DNA from: Pseudoflavonifractor sp. 524-17
GTDB lineage: Bacteria > Bacillota > Clostridia > Oscillospirales > Oscillospiraceae
DNA length: 64,000 bases
Reading direction: 5' to 3'
Assembly (NCBI RefSeq): GCF_009935845.1
Contig: NZ_QWEK01000017.1
Coordinates: 28,243 to 92,242 of the forward strand
Shown: positions 59,838-64,000 of the stretch, one piece after another
Layout of the letters: every line of letters begins with the position of its first letter
Position numbering within the stretch: position 1 is the first letter of the stretch
Notes under the pieces: model-generated
Told to the model about the DNA's origin: nothing
Databases searched by the model: none
The model's input: the letters and a program-made list of their open reading frames with translations, nothing else
Program-made: the position numbers and the translations under genes

Positions 59838-60505
59838 AGGTCAAGACTGGAAATATCCAGTTCGCCGGACATGAGTTTTGGCAATAAAGTATCTCTTAAA
59901 GCAACTAAAGATTGATTCTGTTCCTCCAATATTCTTTGTTGGGCAAAGATGGGAGCGCAGAAATCATTAAATCTGGCGATAGTATCTGCGTCAGGAATGA
60001 CAGCAGGAACACCTTTCATGGTGCTACCGGAAACTTCTTTGAAAGTCGAGCCAGAAGCCATACCCTCAATAATCGGGAGGTTGTGTTTCAAGAAATAATA
60101 CACGAATGCTGTCCCAATTTCTGGCTTGGGAACAATCGACTTGAAGCCTTGATTGGTTGTTACCTCACCGGCAGCAATAGCAATATAGCCGATGGGCGCA
60201 CGAGAAGAGAACAAAACAGTTCCTTCCGGCATAATGGTCGCACTACTATTTTGCAAGCCGAGTTCAGTAATGTCATTTTCGCCATGTGATATGAACTTTG
60301 ACTTGTTGATTGACAGGTCTTTTGGAGTTATCCATGCAATACCAGTTTCGGTGTAATACTCTGGTTTTGATTTTGAAGGTGTGCTTCCTCCAACAACTGC
60401 ACCGAGATCACTGATAGTCCCTATTGCCCATTTAGGGTCAGCATTATCAATAAATGATTCCTGAAAAAACGCCTGGGCCTGCTGCTCTAAATTCTCGTTT
60501 ACTAT
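59834..60505 (-). CDS. hsdS': silent inverted 3' half of HsdS
   Basis: On the minus strand the frame reads VNENLEQQAQAFFQESFIDN, GTISDLGAVVGGSTPSKSKP, SSRAPIGYIAIAAGEVTTNQ, ending LLPKLMSGELDISSLDL: a complete second recognition domain plus the C-terminal helix of HsdS. It has no ribosome site or start at its head, and the frame runs straight through the 15-bp repeat. Inverting 59815-60499 would fuse it in frame to the expressed half, giving about 390 residues. About 220 codons, more AT-rich than hsdM. Confidence 0.88.
   Translation of the reverse strand: MVNENLEQQAQAFFQESFIDNADPKWAIGTISDLGAVVGGSTPSKSKPEYYTETGIAWITPKDLSINKSKFISHGENDITELGLQNSSATIMPEGTVLFSSRAPIGYIAIAAGEVTTNQGFKSIVPKPEIGTAFVYYFLKHNLPIIEGMASGSTFKEVSGSTMKGVPAVIPDADTIARFNDFCAPIFAQQRILEEQNQSLVALRDTLLPKLMSGELDISSLDL
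60485..60499 (-). repeat. right 15-bp inversion repeat in hsdS
   Basis: ctaaattctcgttta, the partner of 59815-59829. The invertible segment between them is 685 bases. Confidence 0.85.
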
Positions 60506-60523
60506 GGGAGGTAACCATATAGA

Positions 60524-60850
60524 ATGAATAGAATATCAAAAGAAGCATTCGGTGTTCTCAAAGAGATTATAGAGAATGAGAAAGTACCAGAATATTGGGC
60601 CAATAGATTTGAAAGCCTTGGCACAAGAGAAGACAGTATACTTCGAGGTTGTTTCAAAGAACTCTCCGAAGTAGGAATGATTTCTACCCAATGGGCAGAC
60701 AATCATCCCTACTTCATCCGAGTGCTAAAAGATGGCTATCTTTATGAAGAATATATGAAAGAAGAAGAGTTAAGTGCAATGAGCCAGTTTGAAAGAGAAT
60801 TATCTAACCTTTTGGAGAGAGCCAAAACTATAAAGAAACCGATTGAATGA
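60524..60850 (+). CDS. small hypothetical protein before the TIR gene
   Basis: A 108-residue protein, mostly helical: MNRISKEAFGVLKEIIENEK, ILRGCFKELSEVGMISTQWA, then a short beta pair DNHPYFIRVLKDGYLYEEYM and a C-terminal helix. The first 65 residues look like a winged-helix fold, which is a guess from the helix-helix-beta pattern. GGGAGG at 60504-60509 is 14 bases before ATG, a little far. It stands directly before the TIR gene, within a few bases of its possible start, so the two may work together. No family recognised. Confidence 0.55.
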   Translation: MNRISKEAFGVLKEIIENEKVPEYWANRFESLGTREDSILRGCFKELSEVGMISTQWADNHPYFIRVLKDGYLYEEYMKEEELSAMSQFERELSNLLERAKTIKKPIE

Positions 60851-60891
60851 GAAGAACGTAATTCCTCTAAATGCCGCTCCCATCGGAACTG

Positions 60892-61416
60892 ATATGGCAG
60901 AATATAATAGGCCAAGCGAAGATTGGATTAACGATGCAGAGATTTTTTTTCAACAAGTTTCTCAAAAACCACTCTCTTGCAGACAGAATAAAAAGGTTGC
61001 TTTTCCATCGTTCATTGGATTGCTTCCCTCAACTTGTGTCCTGTTTTCAGAGTGTAGCTAATGACCGTGATTTTATAGATGAAATGAATGGCATTGAAAA
61101 AAGGTTGGTTCCTGCGTATCAGGCAAGGACTTTGCCACAGTATGATGTATTCCTTTCACACGCAAATGCAGATAAGGAACAGTTTGTCGATGAACTCAAT
61201 AGTTCTTTAGAGAAGCTGGGTGTGAGAATTTTTTATGATAAAAAATCCCTTGAACGGAGAGATAAGTGGAAAGACCGCATTTTAGAAGGAACAAAGAAAG
61301 CGGAATTTGCCATTATCGTCATATCTAAAAATTTCTTTGATCGTGAATGGACGGAGAAAGAGTTATATGAGTTTTTGAATCGTACTATGAAATTCTCTGT
61401 TTTGCACAATCGCTGA
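60892..61416 (+). pseudogene. TIR-domain protein, frameshifted and C-terminally cut
   Basis: Two frames together give one protein. The first reads MAEYNRPSEDWINDAEIFF; after the T8 tract (about 60945-60952) the second continues FLKNHSLADRIKRLLFHRSL and QLVSCFQSVANDRDFIDEMN. The TIR domain reads YDVFLSHANADKEQFVDELN, LGVRIFYDKKSLERRDKWKD and FAIIVISKNFFDREWTEKEL, with the Glu of WTEKEL as the candidate catalytic residue. Deleting one T restores the frame. Homology ends at EFLNR. Intact relatives cleave NAD+ in anti-phage defence. Confidence 0.75.
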
Positions 61417-61520
61417 AAGCCTTGCAACAGAACGTATTCAGAAAAGTTTAAGAGAGATTTTTTCCTCAGTCATAAGAAGATAAGCAGTTTTATAGATAAT
61501 CAACCTAAAATTCTCTGTTT
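61390..61520. repeat. 13-bp direct repeat around the TIR gene end
   Basis: aaattctctgttt occurs at 61390-61402 and 61508-61520. The first copy is where TIR homology ends; the second lies just before the stop of the amber-containing small ORF. It may mark a deletion or insertion border. Confidence 0.45.
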
Positions 61521-61522
61521 CG

Positions 61523-61765
61523 TCACCCTTTACCGCCTCTTTTCTGTCTCTTGTTAGCCTCTTTCTAAATACTTTCTTCCAGCTTTTTATAGATTTTTTT
61601 CCCTATTTTATCAAAATCAATGCTTATTTTGCTTTCTTTCTGCTCAATATTAAAACTTTCGTGCTGTTTTCTGTATAACCAATGAGAAATATCATTATTT
61701 TGCTACTTATTATCTCTATTTTCTTTCATAAATGCAATTATTGGTAAATAACTTTGTAAATACAT
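61523..61765 (-). pseudogene. small AT-rich ORF with two in-frame amber codons
   Basis: ATG 61765 follows AAAGGAGGTAAATACT. The frame runs 80 codons to TGA (61523-61525) with TAG at codons 21 and 67: MYLQSYLPIIAFMKENRDNK, amber, QNNDISHWLYRKQHESFNIE, ..., KIYKKLEESI, amber, KEANKRQKRGGKG. The whole looks like one charged, basic small protein. Either CAG codons mutated to TAG, or TAG is read through. As written only a 20-residue peptide would be made. Not recognised. Confidence 0.5.
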
Positions 61766-62215
61766 AGTATTTACCTCCTTTCTTCTTAATTTCTTATATT
61801 ATATTATAAAAATTTTTTACAGCAAACTGTCGCTATAATGTAGCCTCTATAATTCTCTTAGATACCATATTGTCACTCTGTAAAAGTCTTGTATTTACTG
61901 TCATTTTTCAAGCGTTTCCTGTGCCAGTTTTTGAACCCATTTTCTGCATTTATGATTAGCAAGGATAGGCCGAATTACAAAAAATAAGAACGCATAAATG
62001 AGGCTTAAAGCCTCGCCTTTGCGCTCTGGTGTACTTTCCCCTGTGACTACTGCCCCAGCCCATAGGGAACCGCCAGAGGCCGGGGGGATGGTTTTGGGAA
62101 AATACCCTTGCTTGCTCTTGTGCTGACTTTTCTCGGCAGATTTCCCGACCGACACAAAATCACGGCGGAAGCGGACGTTTACGGCGGCGGCGGTGATGGT
62201 TGCCTTTGTTGTTAT
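61766..62215. other. AT-rich stretch without a convincing gene
   Basis: No intact gene is supported. A minus-strand frame over 61901-62275 lacks a ribosome site and recognisable domains. The block shows a change from AT-rich (before 62000) to GC-rich sequence. Confidence 0.5.
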
Positions 62216-62243
62216 TGAACAACCCCTAATTGCTCTTGTGTAG
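62216..62243 (-). repeat. 28-bp direct repeat, copy 1
   Basis: On the minus strand it starts ctacacaagagcaatta and continues with a GGGTT box. It differs from the copy at 62353-62380 at two of 28 positions. A weaker relative (ttgctcttgtg core) is at 62105-62124. The arrangement resembles iterons of a replication origin. Confidence 0.55.
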
Positions 62244-62352
62244 TTTTTTACCTCACTTAATCGCTCTAATTGCACTAAAAAAATTTTTGTGTTATACTAT
62301 CAATCGGAGAAGTGCTTTCCCTATTATTATTAGGGATTTTTTGATGGAGGAC

Positions 62353-62380
62353 TGAATAACCCTTAATTGCTCTTGTGTAG
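62353..62380 (-). repeat. 28-bp direct repeat, copy 2
   Basis: Partner of 62216-62243, 137 bases away, same orientation, each followed on the plus strand by a T run. Confidence 0.55.
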
Positions 62381-62419
62381 ACTTTTTTGCACGCCTGCGA
62401 CAGTAATAAAACAGAAGTT

Positions 62420-62504
62420 GCCATAAAGGCCAATGTGGGCGGCGCTGAAAGCGCCGCCCACATTGGCCTTTATGGCTATATAAGCGCTCGGCGCTTTCAG
62501 CGCC
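62420..62504. repeat. 27-bp perfect palindrome with competing third arm
   Basis: 62420-62446 and 62450-62476 are perfect 27-base complements with a 3-base loop (gaa), the strongest hairpin in the window. Its apex ggcgctgaaagcgcc (62441-62455) is also complementary to ggcgctttcagcgcc at 62490-62504, so a second structure competes with it. Confidence 0.75.
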
Positions 62505-62633
62505 TCGCGCGCAGTTATCAAAAGAACTTATTGCGTGTCTGCTGATTTCGTTTGTCTCCAGCGGCAGGAGCATTGACCTTGCTATAACATGGCGAACGGG
62601 CCGCCGATTTTCGGCGGCCCGGAGTTTCTGCCC

Positions 62634-63230
62634 TTATTCCTTTGCCAGCTTGTAAAAGGTACAACGTGTAGTCCCTGTTAGCTCCATAGCTTTCCGGGCG
62701 GTGATTTCCCCGGCTTTCCACTGTCCTATGATTTCCTCCCAGTTATCCGGCTTCTGCGCTTTCGGCCTCCCCAGCTCCACGCCCTTTGCTTTTGCGGCGG
62801 CTATGCCCTCGGCCTGTCTCTGCTTAATGCTGGCTCGCTCTTGCTCTGCAATAGTCCCCAGCACTTCAATCAAGATATTGTTTACCATTTCAAGCACCCA
62901 TTCTTGACCGTCTGCAAAGTCAATCATTGTTGTAGGCAGGTCTATCACCTTTAGCCTGATACCGTTTTCTTTGAAATACTCAAGCTCTTTCTTAATATCA
63001 CACTTATTACGGCTCAACCTGTCCAGAGATTTAACTATCAGAGTATCGCCCCGGCGCAACATGGTATTTTTCAAAGACTGATAGCCTTTTCTGTCAAGGT
63101 CTTTTCCGCTCTCCTTGTCTATCACTATGTTCCGCTCGTCAATTCCCTGTGCTTGTAATGCTATCATCTGTCTATCAAGGTTTTGCTCCTTAGTGCTTAC
63201 TCTTGCATATCCATAGGTACGGCTTTCCAT
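62634..63230 (-). CDS. small serine resolvase/invertase
   Basis: A 198-residue resolvase/invertase. Catalytic domain: GYARVSTKEQNLDRQ (nucleophile Ser12), KESGKDLDRKGYQSLKNTML, RRGDTLIVKSLDRLSRN, and the long helix AEQERASIKQRQAEGI. The C-terminal DNA-binding part is GEITARKAMELTGTTRCTFY. All catalytic residues are present. GAAAGGAGAG precedes the ATG and a strong promoter is upstream. It may resolve plasmid or transposon multimers, or invert DNA. It is the only intact small recombinase near the hsdS inversion, but no link is shown. Confidence 0.9.
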   Translation of the reverse strand: MESRTYGYARVSTKEQNLDRQMIALQAQGIDERNIVIDKESGKDLDRKGYQSLKNTMLRRGDTLIVKSLDRLSRNKCDIKKELEYFKENGIRLKVIDLPTTMIDFADGQEWVLEMVNNILIEVLGTIAEQERASIKQRQAEGIAAAKAKGVELGRPKAQKPDNWEEIIGQWKAGEITARKAMELTGTTRCTFYKLAKE

Positions 63231-63267
63231 GTATTACACTCTCCTTTCGTTCTCTTGTGATAATAAG

Positions 63268-63296
63268 AGTATAGCACAAGTGTCTGTAAAAGTCAA
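63268..63296 (-). promoter_or_regulatory. promoter of the resolvase gene
   Basis: On the minus strand TTGACT (63291-63296), 17-base spacer, TATACT (63268-63273), about 30 bases before the resolvase ATG. Confidence 0.8.
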
Positions 63297-63407
63297 TCCA
63301 AAATTAAAGACATCTATAAATTATTTTGAACTTTTGCAGACGCAAAATCAGGGCTGTTTTGTGGCTTTTTAACGTGTCTATAAAGGTATACCTTGCCGAA
63401 CACTTTC

Positions 63408-63635
63408 CTATTCTCTAAAATCAAATAGGCTTTTAGGCTCTATATCTAACACTTCACACATCTTGAATATTACATCAAATGACACTCCCACATTGCCTAA
63501 TTCTATTGCGCTTATATGGCTCCTATCAATGTCAACTAATTCTGCTAACTGTAATTGTGTTAGTTTCTTTCGCTTTCGATAGTACACCACATTCAAGCCA
63601 AACTTTTCATATAGTGGCTTGTATTCTTGTTTCAT
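63408..63635 (-). CDS. XRE-family HTH regulator
   Basis: A 75-residue Cro/CI-type protein: YEKFGLNVVYYRKRKKLTQL, QLAELVDIDRSHISAIELGN, then FDVIFKMCEVLDIEPKSLF. ATG 63635 follows GTGGAGGTGATAGGC; the upstream extension is not used. It is divergent from the lipoprotein gene. The palindrome at 63693-63709 over the lipoprotein promoter is a candidate operator for it. Confidence 0.88.
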   Translation of the reverse strand: MKQEYKPLYEKFGLNVVYYRKRKKLTQLQLAELVDIDRSHISAIELGNVGVSFDVIFKMCEVLDIEPKSLFDFRE

Positions 63636-63692
63636 GCCTATCACCTCCACAATGATTGTAGAGTGATAGACGCAAGTATTAAACCTTGCTAA

Positions 63693-63709
63693 AATCCCGT
63701 CACGGGATT
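63693..63709. promoter_or_regulatory. palindromic operator over the lipoprotein promoter
   Basis: aatcccg-tca-cgggatt, perfect 7-bp arms, overlapping the first bases of the -35 box (TTGACA 63708-63713). It fits repression by the adjacent XRE protein. Confidence 0.6.
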
Positions 63710-63736
63710 GACACAAGTATTTTTCTGTGTTACCCT
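63708..63736 (+). promoter_or_regulatory. promoter of the lipoprotein gene
   Basis: TTGACA (63708-63713), 17-base spacer, TACCCT (63731-63736), a perfect -35 with a weak -10 box. Confidence 0.55.
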
Positions 63737-63791
63737 TTCTTTGCGGTATTTATACCCAGCATATCAACAAAATTAGACGGAGGTAGACACA

Positions 63792-64000
63792 ATGAAGAAA
63801 CTATTAGCCCTTATCCTTGCGGCGGCTCTGGCCCTCTCTCTGGTGGCCTGCGGCGGTGATAGCGGAGCAGGGGACACCAACACGCCCAACACCGGGAACG
63901 GGGACACAACAAGCGCAGATACACCCAGCGGCGGTGGGGAAGATAGTACACCAGACGCAACAAGCAAACCGCAAGGTTTATCAATAGGCGATACAGCGGC
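63792..64000 (+). CDS. lipoprotein, 3' end outside window
   Basis: ATG 63792 follows GACGGAGGTAGACACA. The first residues are a lipoprotein signal (MKKLLALILAAALALSLVAC) with lipobox LVAC, so Cys20 should be lipidated and the protein held on the outer face of the membrane. A Gly/Thr/Asp/Ser-rich spacer follows (GGDSGAGDTNTPNTGNGDTT). The folded domain starts near GLSIGDTA and is cut by the window end. Lipoproteins of this kind often carry DUF5067-like or similar domains, which cannot be checked here. Confidence 0.8.
   Translation, partial: MKKLLALILAAALALSLVACGGDSGAGDTNTPNTGNGDTTSADTPSGGGEDSTPDATSKPQGLSIGDTA

Noticed and set aside
61901..62275. 124-codon minus-strand open frame
   Set aside because: No ribosome site, crosses the iteron-like repeats, and has no recognisable motif.
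1..64000. CRISPR arrays, tRNA and rRNA genes
   Set aside because: No regularly spaced repeats and no cloverleaf or rRNA-like sequence were recognised on reading; small tRNAs cannot be excluded without a covariance search.

Overview
The window looks like a patchwork of mobile DNA from a gut-type Clostridia genome (Oscillospiraceae/Lachnospiraceae style). The clues are moderately high GC with strong AGGAGG ribosome sites, TnpV/TnpW/TnpX families of the Tn4451 type, RepA_N and ParAB modules, SpaA/sortase surface proteins, and VLRF1 and KTR cysteine-rich proteins. I see no rRNA, tRNA, CRISPR array or housekeeping gene. The whole 64 kb reads as nested and eroded conjugative or mobilizable elements. 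Eleven intact, truncated or fragmentary serine-recombinase genes are present.

Left part (1-13.7 kb, plus strand): a ParB-like gene cut by the window edge, a second ParB-fold gene, a CHC2 primase-like protein and a small DUF6870-type protein come first. Three tightly coupled large serine recombinases follow, then a 5'-truncated fourth, TnpV, TnpW and a TnpX-like recombinase with a C-terminal zinc-finger pair. The stretch ends with a small paralogous zinc-finger protein and a MobC that has lost its relaxase. Defence island (14-24.4 kb, minus strand): one promoter appears to drive a PLD/SNF2-type helicase, DUF4391, a membrane-anchored DUF6680-like protein, a Type III Mod, a YhcG/DUF1016 nuclease and a Type III Res.

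ICE backbone (24.9-50.8 kb, minus strand): sigma factor, VLRF1 protein, RepA_N, ParA, ParB, RepA, DUF3846, a PAPS-reductase-like protein, surface protein, sortase, stalk protein, a 2028-residue SpaA/CnaB protein, PcfB and VirD4. virD4 is in three pieces. A group II intron (25253-27920) and a 5.77-kb MobQ-type mobilizable transposon (28085-33852, flanked by an 8-bp direct repeat) both sit inside it, and its 3' end is lost where another recombinase element begins. The transposon carries a relaxase, an RSF1010-like oriT and a cation:proton antiporter behind what I read as a fluoride riboswitch, so its cargo is probably fluoride tolerance.

Right part (51-64 kb): a TetR-controlled ABC exporter cluster, a truncated TnpX-like recombinase with a charged repeat tail, a second TnpV, and an HTH-HsdM-HsdS Type I methylation locus. 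The 3' half of hsdS lies inverted between 15-bp inverted repeats (phase-variable specificity). A TIR gene broken at a T8 tract, a small ORF with two in-frame amber codons, a large palindrome, a resolvase, an HTH regulator and a lipoprotein cut by the window edge complete it.
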